Counted from the first letter of the stretch, positions 1 through 10,356 are shown. The stretch: DNA of 64,000 nt from JADJGC01 sp964617645 (GCA_964617645.1 CAZTYE010000006.1:171377-235376), one strand, 5' to 3'. The notes: generated by a model not told the origin, from the letters alone. Numbers and translations: made by a program.

Positions 1-462
1 AACACTGTCCCAGAGCGGTCTGTGAACTTCGCAGTGCGCCGAGTAGCATCGCGAAAATCGCAATGAGGAGTAGCATTGATGTTGGTCTGCAGGCTTTCAT
101 ATCTAACCCTCGCGTTAAATTGTGCGGTTGCTCTATAGGCGCTTTGTTTTCGACATCGGTGAGACTGATGTCACACTCAGGCAACGGCGCCGAGCGGCTG
201 AGCGCTCTTTCGACATCATTCGCACGTCATTCACGGCCCCGCTGGCCCGTATTGTCTGCTAAAACCGGGCACTTTGTCGGGCTTTCGATGGTGGTTGTTT
301 GTAATGACAAAATAGCCCAAATGAACCGATATTGTCAAGAATTATTTCATCGGCGCCCTAACTCTTCGCTAACCCGATCCCCATCCATCGCCCCCCGCAG
401 GACTGCAGGCGAGTATTGCTACTCGCCTGCATCCGAACCACGCCCTTTTGAAACAACCACCG
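1..462. other. Intergenic left edge, no convincing gene
   Basis: No coding sequence is supported here. A 135-codon plus-strand frame exists (63-470), but its translation resembles no family and it runs into the end of the convergent secreted-protein gene. The one clear structure is a hairpin at 404-431, listed separately. Confidence 0.5.
404..431 (-). terminator. Hairpin downstream of secreted protein gene
   Basis: A perfect 12-bp stem (404-415 pairing with 420-431) closes a 4-base loop, 32 bases past the stop codon of the minus-strand gene ending at 463. No clear U-tract follows on either strand, so it may be a stabilising or rho-assisted 3' hairpin and not a classical intrinsic terminator. 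Confidence 0.55.
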
Positions 463-3400
463 CTATTTGATCATCAGCATCTTGCGTGATTCCGTGAAGT
501 TCGCGCTGGTGATTTTATAGAAATAGACTCCGGAAGGCACGGAGTGCCCGGCGTCATCGCGGCCGTCCCATTCGACACTCCGGTATCCTGCCGGCTCGAA
601 ACCGTTCACGAGTCGGCGTACGCTTTGTCCCAGCACATTGTATATGTCGAGCTGAACAAGTGAACTGTGCGGCAAGGCATAGGAGATAGTGGTCGAAGGG
701 TTAAACGGGTTGGGATAGTTCTGCTCAAGCGAGTAGTTCTGCGGCAGGGCGGAGTTTTCCGTCGCCTTGGAGAACGTTACGTTGAGTTCGACGCCGGAGC
801 GGTCGCAGACGACCGCCCGCTCGAATTCGAACGATTGCAGGCCGTTCTGATCAAGCAGGAGAGTGAGAATCGGACCGCTCCCCGCCGCGATCGACTCTTT
901 GCCGGCCAAGTCGATTAGTCCCACTCTGAGAATGCCGTCCACGACGACCGAGAACATCTCCAGCTTCTCGGATCGCGGTGTCGCCAGAACGACCGGAGTT
1001 GCGGCGCGAAGTTCATCGAATTTGAATTCGAGTTGAACTCCCGCAATGTCGATGCCGGACTCGCAACTGACGCTGATCTCCGCACGATCGGACGATTCAG
1101 ATTCGTCGATCCGACTCTGGAGGAACGCGCTCGACTTCGCTTGACGCTTATTCGCAGCTTCACTCTCATGGGCATCGCCGGACTCGAAACTCCCGAAGCG
1201 AAGCGGGGAACCGTTGAGCCCAAGCCAGGTCAAACAGTCGCATGGCGACGGGCCGCCCGCGAAGATGAAGTTGATCAAGTAAATCCCGTCGGCGATTGAG
1301 ACGACACCGTCACAATTTGCATCGCCGGAACAAATCGGATACGGAATCGGAGTCGGCCCGGAATTGAATATCCGATTGATCAGGTAAATCGCGTCGGCAA
1401 TGGAGTACAATCCGTTACCGTCCGCATCACCGGGAACACAATCACAGTCCTCGCTCAGTAATTTGATCGTCGGGTTGAAAACGCAACCCGAAGTCCCGAC
1501 AAAGCAGTTCGGCTGCTGGCCGTATGTGCCGACAAGCAAGTCGAAGTCGTTCTCGCCACAGAGCCAGATGGAGAAGATCGTCGGATCGGCGGCATCAATT
1601 TCAACCGCTCCCAAATTCCCCAAGGCGGCTCCAATCGTCGCCGCCAAAGCTGCTACAAAACCGGCAGCATTGGTTCCGCTGGGGACGATGGGCGGGAATA
1701 ACTCCGTGAACGTGCTGCCCGATGCCTCCAGGCGCCACGAATAGCCGACGCCGCTCGAACTGCCGGTGAGTTGATACGTCTGGCTCTGCGCCGGGCAGGC
1801 AACCCTAAACCCGTAGTCGACTCGCTTGGCATCGACAACATTACTCGTGGAAAACATGATCGACAGCGGACCGCTATTGCCGGCGTAGCTTCCGCCGCGA
1901 ACCGCTCTCGAGCTGCCGACTAAATTTTCCAACCATTCGAATACGTTACCGCCTTGATCCGCGGTGCCGTAGTGACTATTGCTCAGCACACCGCAATCAC
2001 CGACGATGTTAGTCCGTGAAGACAAGTAATTGGCTACGTTGACACCCGGATTGTCGACATTGCCGTTCCCCGCAACGGAGGCCAATGTTGGAATCGCATC
2101 GCTGCGCGTCTGGTATGTCCAGTAATGGTCGCCGGGAGAATTAGGGTCGTAGTGGCCGGCCTTGACCCACTCGTCGTGAGTCGGCAGCACGAAGATCGCG
2201 TTGGCATTCCTGTTCGGCGTGGCGCTGCTCATGCTGTAAGATCCGTTTTGCGTCACGTTGTTCGCCATCGGATCGCCGGTGGGCTTGCCGTTGTGTAGCC
2301 AGTTGCAGTATCTGGCGGCATCATTCCAGGACACGAAGTTCGCCGGCGTATTCTCCTCTCCGAGATCCCACGAGTACGAGAAATTGCCGCTGGTGCCCGC
2401 TTGGTTGATATGACCTTGAGGGTGATCCTCCATCTCCTGGTGGAACAGAAAGTCCGGGGCGAGCTGATCGCCAACCGCGTTGAGAAACTCAACGTACTGG
2501 GCATTCGTGATCTCGAATTGCCCAATCATGTAGCGATAGGCGACTCCACCAACCCCGGATGAGTGGTCGGCATTGCCTTCGTCGCCCACGGGTCTCATCG
2601 TCAAGGCAAACTCATTTCCGACAAATTGAGTGAATTGGCAATTGGCGGTGCCGCCAACGCCGTCAGCCACACTCACGGTTACGGTGAATGTCCTGCCGGC
2701 GTCATCGTTCGCCGGAGTGAATTCGTACATACCGGCATTCGAGACTGACACCGGCCCTGCCGTCGCCGGTTGGGTCGTCACGCTATAGCTCAGTTGATCG
2801 CAAGCGTTAACGTCGGTGGCCGCGAAACTAAAGGATACGGGAGTGCCGGGTGATGCCAGCAACGTCCCGCCGCAACTTCCCGGATTCACAAATGCCGGAA
2901 TCGTGTTTGTCGAAAGCACATTGAAGTTGCAGTCGTTGGATCCAAGCGCATTGGTGACGCGCACACTCACGGGATAAGCGCCGATCCCGCTCGGTGGCCG
3001 GGTGTAAACGCCTGTCGACGAGTTGATAGATCCGCCGCCTGAGACCAGCGACCACGTGAGCGGCGCAGTGCCGGTTGCCTGGAACTGGTAGCTAAGGGAA
3101 GCGCAGTGCTCCACGTTCAGAGTCGAAGGGCAGTTGGTGACGAGCGGCGGCGCCTGCGGCGCCTGAACGATATCGAAACACGCCGCCGGAGCGGCCACGC
3201 CCGGAATCCCCTGAAACGAAGGCTCGAACGTCCCCAGCGAATGAGTAAACTGCCAAGTGCCCGATGGCGGAATGAAGACGTTATCGATACAAAAGCCACC
3301 GGCCAGCGCTTGCTGTCCCGCATTGATCGTGAATTGCATCGTGTAGCACAATGTAAGCCCGCTGTGAACCGGGAGTGGGTTGACAATCGCGGCACCGCCG

Positions 3401-4935
3401 ATCAGCACTTTGTCCAGTTGGCCACCGCTCATCACGGGCGAAACCTGCAGGCCGCCGAGGTCGAATCTGCCTACCGCGTTGCCCTCTTCATCGACGTAAC
3501 CCTTGTTGCCGTAACTGGCGTTGAAGCTGTAGGCTCGCCCAATCGTAAAGTCATAGCCCATCGACATTGACGTCAGGGCCCGACTGTTCCTGATCCAGAT
3601 TTCCAGCGTGTTCGTTTGACCGATGTAGGCAACATCGTTGCCGTTATTGAGTCGGATTTCAACGTCGCCGCAGTGGATCTGCGTAGTCGTGTTCATGAAG
3701 ACGGCGATTTCTCTCGAGGTCGGTCCCGTCGCCGTGGCATTGGACATTGAGATGGCGACATCCAGATCACAGTCGTTGTCAAAATTGCCAATGGCCAAAC
3801 CACTGCCTTCATCGTCGGCATTCACCGGCGACACCGTCGAGAAATTTTGCGCCGCCAGAAATGTGCCGCTGCCATTGTTCCGGAACACAGAAAAGCCAAC
3901 CAGCACAGTTGAATTTGTCCCGGCAAAGAGCGCCAGCGCGTCCATGTCGCCGTCACTCTCGACATCCATGGCGGCCACTCCGCCCATGCGACCGCCGATG
4001 GCGTCCAAGTTCGCTGTCGGCGTCGACGGAAATACACCCGAGCCGTTGTTCTGGAAATAGTGAACGTTGTCGGTTCCCTGATAGCTTCCGACCAAAAGGT
4101 CGGGGCGCCCATCGCCGCTGAAGTCAGCCGCGACGATACAGCCGGGAGGTGATGTTACGAATCCGCTTGAAAGCGTCACTCGGGTCGGGAATCCTCCCGA
4201 TGTATTGCAGAGCAGCACCGAGACGTTTTGCGCCGTCATCAGGTTGTTCGGAACGGCGATATCGCTGTGGCCGTCATCGTTGAAATCGGCTACCGCGATG
4301 TCAACCGGGAACGATCCCGCATTGAAGTGGGTTCCCGCTGCCAAGGCGCCGGTGCCGGTTCCGGTGTTGAAGCGAATTTCCAAACTGGCGCCGGCTCCAC
4401 CGGTGTAGGTAACGGCCACATCATTCCACGAGTCGGCATTGAATCGTCCTAAACCAACCGCTACCGGAGCGGAACCGGTGGCATAGTCGACGCGCGTCAA
4501 CCAACTTGTGCCCTGCCGGCGAAAAACCGATATCGAGTTGGCCAGTCGGTTTACTGAGATAATATCCAGGTCGCCGTCGTTATCGAGGTCGCCCGCTGCC
4601 AGAGATACCGGCCCGTCCGGCGTGGTGAGAAGTTCTGAAGTCGTAAATACACCACTACCGTTATTCCAGCGAATGGTGAGACGATCGGCGCCGAAATCCG
4701 CTACCGCGAGATCGTCGTCGCCGTCGTTGTCAAAGTCGCCGGTGATGATATTTTCCGGGTCCGGGTTCAATCCCGCTTGACCGGATGCATACAAGGCTTG
4801 ACTTCCGAATGTGGCTTGCGCATTTGCGACCCCGGAGAACCCGAAGGCCAGAGCCGCCGCGATCAAGACCAAGCATGCGTGATTGATGTTGCGCTGCATT
4901 TGCGCCAACGCCCGGCTGGTGAGTGAGTTACGCAT
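463..4935 (-). CDS. Secreted multidomain protein: FG-GAP repeats, SUMF1-like, dockerin, C-terminal sorting domain
   Basis: A 1490-residue exported protein. The order is: signal peptide (about 1-40); FG-GAP/VCBS repeats with DFDNDGDDDLA-type calcium loops (45-418); Ig-like domains (590-770); a SUMF1/formylglycine-generating-enzyme-like domain (about 775-1050, with VRGGSYAGN and YGFRVA); a duplicated dockerin (1165-1235, GDADGNG..SIADAIYLIN); a beta-sandwich segment that reads like a cohesin (about 1280-1387); and a C-terminal FlgD/type IX-like domain (1398-1490, NYPNPFNPSTTISY). The start is well supported: AGGAGG at complement 4944-4949 lies 8 bases upstream of ATG. The SUMF1-like part may be only a lectin-like fold, since no sulfatase is nearby. 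It lies downstream of the TPR-CHAT gene after a 294-base gap in which I see nothing else, so it probably has its own promoter. Its function is unknown; surface exposure is inferred. Confidence 0.85.
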   Translation of the reverse strand: MRNSLTSRALAQMQRNINHACLVLIAAALAFGFSGVANAQATFGSQALYASGQAGLNPDPENIITGDFDNDGDDDLAVADFGADRLTIRWNNGSGVFTTSELLTTPDGPVSLAAGDLDNDGDLDIISVNRLANSISVFRRQGTSWLTRVDYATGSAPVAVGLGRFNADSWNDVAVTYTGGAGASLEIRFNTGTGTGALAAGTHFNAGSFPVDIAVADFNDDGHSDIAVPNNLMTAQNVSVLLCNTSGGFPTRVTLSSGFVTSPPGCIVAADFSGDGRPDLLVGSYQGTDNVHYFQNNGSGVFPSTPTANLDAIGGRMGGVAAMDVESDGDMDALALFAGTNSTVLVGFSVFRNNGSGTFLAAQNFSTVSPVNADDEGSGLAIGNFDNDCDLDVAISMSNATATGPTSREIAVFMNTTTQIHCGDVEIRLNNGNDVAYIGQTNTLEIWIRNSRALTSMSMGYDFTIGRAYSFNASYGNKGYVDEEGNAVGRFDLGGLQVSPVMSGGQLDKVLIGGAAIVNPLPVHSGLTLCYTMQFTINAGQQALAGGFCIDNVFIPPSGTWQFTHSLGTFEPSFQGIPGVAAPAACFDIVQAPQAPPLVTNCPSTLNVEHCASLSYQFQATGTAPLTWSLVSGGGSINSSTGVYTRPPSGIGAYPVSVRVTNALGSNDCNFNVLSTNTIPAFVNPGSCGGTLLASPGTPVSFSFAATDVNACDQLSYSVTTQPATAGPVSVSNAGMYEFTPANDDAGRTFTVTVSVADGVGGTANCQFTQFVGNEFALTMRPVGDEGNADHSSGVGGVAYRYMIGQFEITNAQYVEFLNAVGDQLAPDFLFHQEMEDHPQGHINQAGTSGNFSYSWDLGEENTPANFVSWNDAARYCNWLHNGKPTGDPMANNVTQNGSYSMSSATPNRNANAIFVLPTHDEWVKAGHYDPNSPGDHYWTYQTRSDAIPTLASVAGNGNVDNPGVNVANYLSSRTNIVGDCGVLSNSHYGTADQGGNVFEWLENLVGSSRAVRGGSYAGNSGPLSIMFSTSNVVDAKRVDYGFRVACPAQSQTYQLTGSSSGVGYSWRLEASGSTFTELFPPIVPSGTNAAGFVAALAATIGAALGNLGAVEIDAADPTIFSIWLCGENDFDLLVGTYGQQPNCFVGTSGCVFNPTIKLLSEDCDCVPGDADGNGLYSIADAIYLINRIFNSGPTPIPYPICSGDANCDGVVSIADGIYLINFIFAGGPSPCDCLTWLGLNGSPLRFGSFESGDAHESEAANKRQAKSSAFLQSRIDESESSDRAEISVSCESGIDIAGVQLEFKFDELRAATPVVLATPRSEKLEMFSVVVDGILRVGLIDLAGKESIAAGSGPILTLLLDQNGLQSFEFERAVVCDRSGVELNVTFSKATENSALPQNYSLEQNYPNPFNPSTTISYALPHSSLVQLDIYNVLGQSVRRLVNGFEPAGYRSVEWDGRDDAGHSVPSGVYFYKITSANFTESRKMLMIK

Positions 4936-5229
4936 TTGAGTTTCCTCCTACTTGATGGTGATTGTTGTTTCGGTTCATGCAACTAACGGGAAGCGCAGAA
5001 CAATTCGGGGTGGGCGGATGGAGATTTCGGAAAGTTTGTAGAGAAATCTGGTAGACGATTCGTTCAGCGATAGGAAGTCCGGGAAACCGCTCGATACGCG
5101 CGATGCGACCGCGACCACAATCAAGTCTGAGGTCAACGGCCGTTGGGACGAGTTTGGGGAGAGGCTGCCCGCCCTCAATGATCGAGAACGGCTACCGGCA
5201 GACGGTTCACTATTTCTTCGATCAAACGA

Positions 5230-8200
5230 TTAGCGCCAAGCGCCGATTGCGATGAACGCTCCCCAGGAATACGGATGATCAGCGAGTCTGCCGCTCCGCA
5301 GCTCACGGATGCGCTTGATCTGTATTTCACGCATCTTGTCCGAGAGACTCCTGTAACCGGAAGCGTAGAGGGCGGCCATGAACGCGGCAGTCTCACGGTC
5401 CGGGACTTGCCACAGGGCGCTGACAACTGTCCGTACGCCTGCGGTCTGGAAAGCACGCCTAAGACCGTAAACTCCCTCACCTTTCTCGATCTTTCCCAGG
5501 CCGGTTTCGCAGGCTGAGAGCACCACGAGCGCTGTGCCGTGAAGGTTCAGCGCCGAGACTTCGGCGGCGGTAAGCACCCCGTCTTCAGTGGCCTGTTGAC
5601 CGTCATTCGAGTCGCGAACATTCGCTCCCGCGAAAAACAGCCCGGATTGCAGGAGGGGATTTTCCGAGACAAACTGGCCAAGGTCCGGTTCGCGCCCCGT
5701 TGCGACTAAACCGCCGCACTCATCCGAGATGTAGTATCCGTGCGTGGCGAGATGAATTACGCGTTTCCCCGACGCTAAAGACTTGAATCCACCTTCGCTG
5801 GCCTTCGCTCCGAGCAATGTGATGACCTTGCCCGTTTGTGATTCTTGCCAACTCCGGCCTACGGACTCAATCTCCTTGCGGGTCCAAGGCAGCTTGTCAA
5901 TCTTCATTCCCTTGAAGAACTCGCAGCTCGAGCGCTCGTTACCGCGAGTTCTCGCCGCGACGGATGCGTAAGTTTCTTCTCTTGTCTGCGACACGACAGC
6001 GGTCTCACTATTGTCCCCGTTGTCATAATCGGGGTCGCCCATCGCGAGAAGCCCTCTCCCGACAGCAGTCGGCGTATTGAGTCGCGCCAACTCTCGCCCG
6101 GCGGACAAATAGTGAATGGGCGCTTTCTCGATCAAATACCGGCCTTCTCCGTCGATCAGGGCGGCGAAGGAAACGAGGTTGAGCGCGCCGTCGGGTGCAA
6201 TCAGTACCAAGCTCCCTTCGGAAATCGATTTTTCGACCGGCGCGATCAACAGCGTGTAGAGCTTGTCGGCAATTATCTGGTAGTCGGACTTATCACGCTT
6301 CAGCGGTGCGTGATCCTTCTCGGCAAGCGCGTTGAAGTGTCGCCGACAGTCGGTGACCGCGCTATCGATGCGCGATGCCGCGCCTAAGTCGGCAAGGGCC
6401 GGTGCTCCGTCATGACCCAGCTTCATCACCAAGTAACGATCAGAACCCGTCTCGGAGCCCGGGGTGCGATAAGAGTATTTCAGGTACTCGATCAAAACCG
6501 CACCGGACTCAAGCTGTCTTGCGATCTGCCGACTATCCACAGCCCGGTTTTGCTTTCTTTCCCTGAAGCTCAGGCTGAGGTCCGCCAGTCTGGTTTCCAC
6601 GTCGTTTACGGCGCGTGTCAACGAATCGACGCGGCGCTGATATACGGGTAAGTCGGCGCCGGGACCATCCACGAGTGTGCGCGAGAGTTGAAAAGTACAG
6701 AGTCGATATTCATCGGCGACCCTCGTAGTCAGCGAGTCGGATTCCTCCACCAGTGAGCGCTGTCGCTCGAAGATCTGATCCGAGACTCCGCCTTTGTTGG
6801 CCAGGATGACGTCGGCGGTCTTTGTTACCAATGCCTGATTCCGAAAGCCCAAGTCTTGAACGCAACTTAGGAAAAGATCTACGGTGTAACGCAGCAATGA
6901 CGCGTAAGTCAAGGCGTCCTTCTCTGACAGTGTTTTCGAATTCGTGAGAAAATTGGCATGTCGTCCCAGTACGGCTTTGTACGCTGCGTCGGCGGCATCT
7001 TGCTTCCTGCCGACAATTCGGAGATAGTCCGAATAAAACTCCAGCGCCTCGGCCGATTTTTCACTTTGTGCGCCGAGACTTTGATCGAACAACGCGACGG
7101 CCCGAGCGTAGAGCGAGTCGGCGCGGGAGTACTGCTTCAACTTCACGCACACATTCGCCAGATTGGTGAGACTTTGCCCGACATCCGGATGATCCGCTCC
7201 GAGTGACTTGATTCGCAAGGCCAATCCGGTGACATGAATCGACTCGGCCGCGGCGAACTTGCCCTGCTTCATGAAATCGGCGGCGAGATTGTTCAGCGTC
7301 CGCATGGCGACGGGGCTATCTTCGCCGAAAGCCCTCTGTCGGATCAATAGTGCCCGTCGGTCGCATGCTTCGGCGCCGGCGTAATCATTCAGCCTTCTTC
7401 GCAGCCAGGCAATGTTATGCAAACTGCGCGCTACTTCGGGATGATCCGGCCCCAATTTCTCCTCTCGGAGTCGCAATGCCTCCTGATGCTTCACTTCCGA
7501 CTCCGTGTACTGGCCCAGCGACGAACAGATATTGCCCAGATTATCGAGCACCTCAGCCACGAGCGAGTTACTGGGTCCCAGAATCTCCTTGCGGATCGCC
7601 AGCGCCTTCTCGTAGAGCGGTTTTGCCCGGCTGTAGTCGCCTTCGTTGTTGTAAAGCGTCGCGAGGCTGTTGTAATTCACCGCCAGCTTCAGCCGATCGG
7701 TACCGGTTGCGGTTTCATTTATCAGCAATGCTTGCTGATACAAAGATTCTGCTTCGCGGAAATTACCCATGGCGACGAGGAGCAGACCGAGGTTGTGAAG
7801 GCTGGTAGCGATCTGCAGGCTCTTCGGACTCAAACTCGCTTTCCTGATTGACAAAGCGCGCTTGTACGCCATTTCCGCCTGCGGATAACGCCCTTGATCC
7901 CAATAGAGATTCCCGATGCTGTTCAATGAGTTCGCTATGTCCGGATCGTTTTCCGGCAGCGACTTTTCTTTGATCGCGAGCGCCCGAAGATAGATCGCCT
8001 CCACGCCCTCGTACCGGCCCCGCTTTCGCAGTAAGGTGCCGAGATTATTCAGACTGAACGAAACCTGAAGGTGATCGGGACCGAGTTGAGCTTCTCGAAT
8101 CCTGAGGCCTTCACGAATATAGACTTCCGCGGAATCGAGCAACTCCAAGTTGTAGCAGTACCACCCGATCCGATCAGCGACTTTCGCTGTCGCTGTGTCC

Positions 8201-8379
8201 GCGCGCCCGACTTCTCGCACTACCTGTTGCAGCGCCAGTTTTCCCAGAATAATCGCCGAATCGATCTGTTTCGCTTGAAACATCCTTTCGGCCCGAACGA
8301 ATGTCGAGTCCCATGGTTCTGCCAGTGCTGTGGATGCAACGGCCACAAGCACTGAGAGCACAAGACCCAGCGCTTTCAT
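5230..8379 (-). CDS. Exported TPR-CHAT (caspase-like) protein, module A
   Basis: Predicted 1049 residues from an ATG that opens a signal peptide (MKALGLVLSVLVAVASTALA). The frame stays open to 8571, and ATG 8403 is another option. Residues about 40-490 are tetratricopeptide repeats of the Kinesin-light-chain/TPR_12 kind (repeated SLNNLG and AIKEK patterns). The C-terminal 300 residues are a CHAT domain (caspase HetF associated with TPRs). The expected dyad is visible: His880 in HLATHG and Cys957 in LSACETG. CHAT domains are clan CD cysteine peptidases related to caspases and separase. The gene lies downstream of an ECF sigma factor and its anti-sigma candidate, which suggests a role in signalling. 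The substrate is unknown. A similar protein is encoded at 20402-24025. Confidence 0.88.
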   Translation of the reverse strand: MKALGLVLSVLVAVASTALAEPWDSTFVRAERMFQAKQIDSAIILGKLALQQVVREVGRADTATAKVADRIGWYCYNLELLDSAEVYIREGLRIREAQLGPDHLQVSFSLNNLGTLLRKRGRYEGVEAIYLRALAIKEKSLPENDPDIANSLNSIGNLYWDQGRYPQAEMAYKRALSIRKASLSPKSLQIATSLHNLGLLLVAMGNFREAESLYQQALLINETATGTDRLKLAVNYNSLATLYNNEGDYSRAKPLYEKALAIRKEILGPSNSLVAEVLDNLGNICSSLGQYTESEVKHQEALRLREEKLGPDHPEVARSLHNIAWLRRRLNDYAGAEACDRRALLIRQRAFGEDSPVAMRTLNNLAADFMKQGKFAAAESIHVTGLALRIKSLGADHPDVGQSLTNLANVCVKLKQYSRADSLYARAVALFDQSLGAQSEKSAEALEFYSDYLRIVGRKQDAADAAYKAVLGRHANFLTNSKTLSEKDALTYASLLRYTVDLFLSCVQDLGFRNQALVTKTADVILANKGGVSDQIFERQRSLVEESDSLTTRVADEYRLCTFQLSRTLVDGPGADLPVYQRRVDSLTRAVNDVETRLADLSLSFRERKQNRAVDSRQIARQLESGAVLIEYLKYSYRTPGSETGSDRYLVMKLGHDGAPALADLGAASRIDSAVTDCRRHFNALAEKDHAPLKRDKSDYQIIADKLYTLLIAPVEKSISEGSLVLIAPDGALNLVSFAALIDGEGRYLIEKAPIHYLSAGRELARLNTPTAVGRGLLAMGDPDYDNGDNSETAVVSQTREETYASVAARTRGNERSSCEFFKGMKIDKLPWTRKEIESVGRSWQESQTGKVITLLGAKASEGGFKSLASGKRVIHLATHGYYISDECGGLVATGREPDLGQFVSENPLLQSGLFFAGANVRDSNDGQQATEDGVLTAAEVSALNLHGTALVVLSACETGLGKIEKGEGVYGLRRAFQTAGVRTVVSALWQVPDRETAAFMAALYASGYRSLSDKMREIQIKRIRELRSGRLADHPYSWGAFIAIGAWR

Positions 8380-8574
8380 GTCAACGCGATGATTCCGGAG
8401 CATGGAGCGACGATCCGGTCTGCTTAATGCTCTACCCTCGTTGAAGCCATCGAACCGCAGGTGCTGCCGCCGGTCCGCCGGCATCCAGCTTGATTTCTCT
8501 GCCGGATCTCGTTTGATCGGAGAATTCGTCGACGCCTTGTTGCAACGCGACTCTCTCATTCTGACGAACACACT

Positions 8575-9594
8575 TTAATCCTGTATCTTGCCCCGAACCG
8601 CGACCCACATCGAATCGTACCTCGCCGAAAACACAAATACGCTTTGTGCTGAGTCCAATCCCGAGACTCGAATAGCAGCCGAGTCACTCGGCATTTCAGC
8701 CGCATGCAGTTCAAGTCCCGGGAGCGAGAGTTGCCAGAGCTTGATGGAACTCGGCACGAAGCCGTCGGTTCTGGGAAACTCGCCCGTAATTTCCCGCAAT
8801 TGGTTCCTTTCGTCACTTATCTGCACAACGGAGACGGTCACTCTTGGTTCGTGCGGCGAATCCGCGCTGTCTGGCGCCAAGAAATCGAATCTCCCGTCTT
8901 CGTAAGCGATGATGCCGGCGAATGCGGCTTCGACGCTCTCCATTTCGCTCCGGTACTGCCGGCGCTCAATGTGTCCCGTGCCAGGTCCGCGGGTAACGGA
9001 TGACACGAATAGCCCGGCGTCCAATTCGCCGACGGACCGTAGTTCGAGCACGGGGAGTTGTCTGCGGCTTGATGTTTCATCACTGTTCAGGAAAATGCTG
9101 ATCGAGGCGGCGGCGACCAGAACCACTGCAGCGGCGCCGGATATGCTTGTGGCAAATCGGCCCATCCCCGAGTCGAAGTCCGGGACGAAGTAGTGCTTAA
9201 GAATTGCGCTCGCTCTTCGAAACACCGACTCCTGCCTAGGCTGCTGTGAAGTTTTCACTTCCGTGACTTGCTGATGCTCCATGCTGCTTAGAAACTCGGC
9301 AAGCGAATGCGGCGTGCTGATCTGTATGCGCGAGTCGGCATGACGCCGTTCCGGCCGCGAAAGCGAATCCAGCACCTTGGCCGACTCGATGATTTCCTTT
9401 CGGAAACTCGAAGACGCCAGGAGCGCCGATCTAACCAATGCGGTTTGCTCTGAAGTCGCTTCGCCATGCAAATATGCATGGATTGCTTCGACCGGCGGCC
9501 GGACGAAATCGGGGTCATCGAAGGCGACCGCAATCTTCAATAACTCGTCCAACGACCCATCCTCACCGTAAATGGGATCACGATCATCGGGCAT
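8575..9594 (-). CDS. Membrane anti-sigma factor-like protein, module A
   Basis: About 339 residues. I chose the ATG at 9594 because GGGAG lies 8 bases upstream; TTG 9609 and ATG 9600 are alternatives. The N-terminal 140 residues hold a pattern typical of anti-sigma N-termini (AIHAYLHGEAT followed by helices) but no cysteine, so the usual HxxxCxxC zinc site is absent. One membrane segment (about residues 147-170, rich in Ala and Val) separates it from a C-terminal region of about 165 residues, presumably periplasmic and of no recognised family. It lies between the sigma factor gene and the TPR-CHAT gene on the same strand. Expected role, by analogy to ECF systems: bind the sigma factor and release it on a signal from the envelope. 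Confidence 0.7.
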   Translation of the reverse strand: MPDDRDPIYGEDGSLDELLKIAVAFDDPDFVRPPVEAIHAYLHGEATSEQTALVRSALLASSSFRKEIIESAKVLDSLSRPERRHADSRIQISTPHSLAEFLSSMEHQQVTEVKTSQQPRQESVFRRASAILKHYFVPDFDSGMGRFATSISGAAAVVLVAAASISIFLNSDETSSRRQLPVLELRSVGELDAGLFVSSVTRGPGTGHIERRQYRSEMESVEAAFAGIIAYEDGRFDFLAPDSADSPHEPRVTVSVVQISDERNQLREITGEFPRTDGFVPSSIKLWQLSLPGLELHAAEMPSDSAAIRVSGLDSAQSVFVFSARYDSMWVAVRGKIQD

Positions 9595-9729
9595 GTGCAT
9601 CACTCCCAACTTGAGCCGTTAGCCGGCTATCTCGACTCCACCTCAACTTGACGACTTCAATAACTAACGAGCCGGAACTTGCATTTCGGAGTGCCGGCGG
9701 CAGATTTTCTTGAAAAGCGGGTCTAAGCT

Positions 9730-10356
9730 TCATCTTCGGGGTATTCCCGCAGACAAGTCGAGTCCCTGCGCATCCAAACTCTTGCGAAGCTGCCGGCGGC
9801 ATTCGCGCATCGCGTCCGAGACTTTCTTGTTGCTATTATTGTCCAATCCTAAAGCCAGAGCGATTTCCATCGGCGTGTACTCTTCCGCCGCCAGCTTGAG
9901 AAGCAACTGGCACTGTTGACCAAGTGTCGCGATGCACCTGCGAACAACTTCAACGACAGCGCCGAATCGATACTGCTCCTCCGGATTCAGTTCGGAGTGA
10001 GCTGACCCCGCATTGGCCGACTTGGCGCTTTCGGAATCTGGTTTCGATTCAGCGTTGGTCACGAGTCGGTTCCTTCTGATTCGATCGATGCACTTGTGTT
10101 GTGCCATGATATAGAGCCAGGCGCCGAACGGCCTGCCTTTGTCGACGTATTGGCGCAGGACTCTAAAGCCGTCACTGACGCAGTGCAGCACGACTTCGTT
10201 GACCAGATCACAAATCTCAATGTCAGTTAGTGCGCGCACTTGAAACGGAGGTTGCGCACTCAGGAGCTTTGCCGTGTACTCGTAGAAGTCACGAAAGGCC
10301 CGATCCGGGTCACTATCCAGTCGAGTCAGAAAGTCGGGATACGATTCCTCAAACAT
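9730..10356 (-). CDS. ECF-type RNA polymerase sigma factor, module A
   Basis: 208 residues in the sigma-70 region 2 plus region 4 layout. Region 2 is seen around residues 45-100 (DLVNEVVLHC, FGAWLYIMAQHKCIDRIRRNR), and region 4 as a helix-turn-helix around 145-200 (YTPMEIALALGLDNNSNKKVSDAMRECRRQL). Region 1 and a full region 3 are missing, as in extracytoplasmic-function sigma factors. It is the first gene of a minus-strand run (sigma, anti-sigma, TPR-CHAT) and is divergent from the cytochrome operon that starts at 10677, so both may share control in the 320-base space between them. The target promoter is not known. Confidence 0.85.
   Translation of the reverse strand: MFEESYPDFLTRLDSDPDRAFRDFYEYTAKLLSAQPPFQVRALTDIEICDLVNEVVLHCVSDGFRVLRQYVDKGRPFGAWLYIMAQHKCIDRIRRNRLVTNAESKPDSESAKSANAGSAHSELNPEEQYRFGAVVEVVRRCIATLGQQCQLLLKLAAEEYTPMEIALALGLDNNSNKKVSDAMRECRRQLRKSLDAQGLDLSAGIPRR

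Noticed and set aside
63..470. 135-codon plus-strand frame at the left edge
   Set aside because: No ribosome site, no family resemblance, and it ends inside the hairpin and convergent gene region.
4975..5178. 67-codon minus-strand frame between the TPR-CHAT and secreted-protein genes
   Set aside because: No family, no convincing ribosome site; likely chance.
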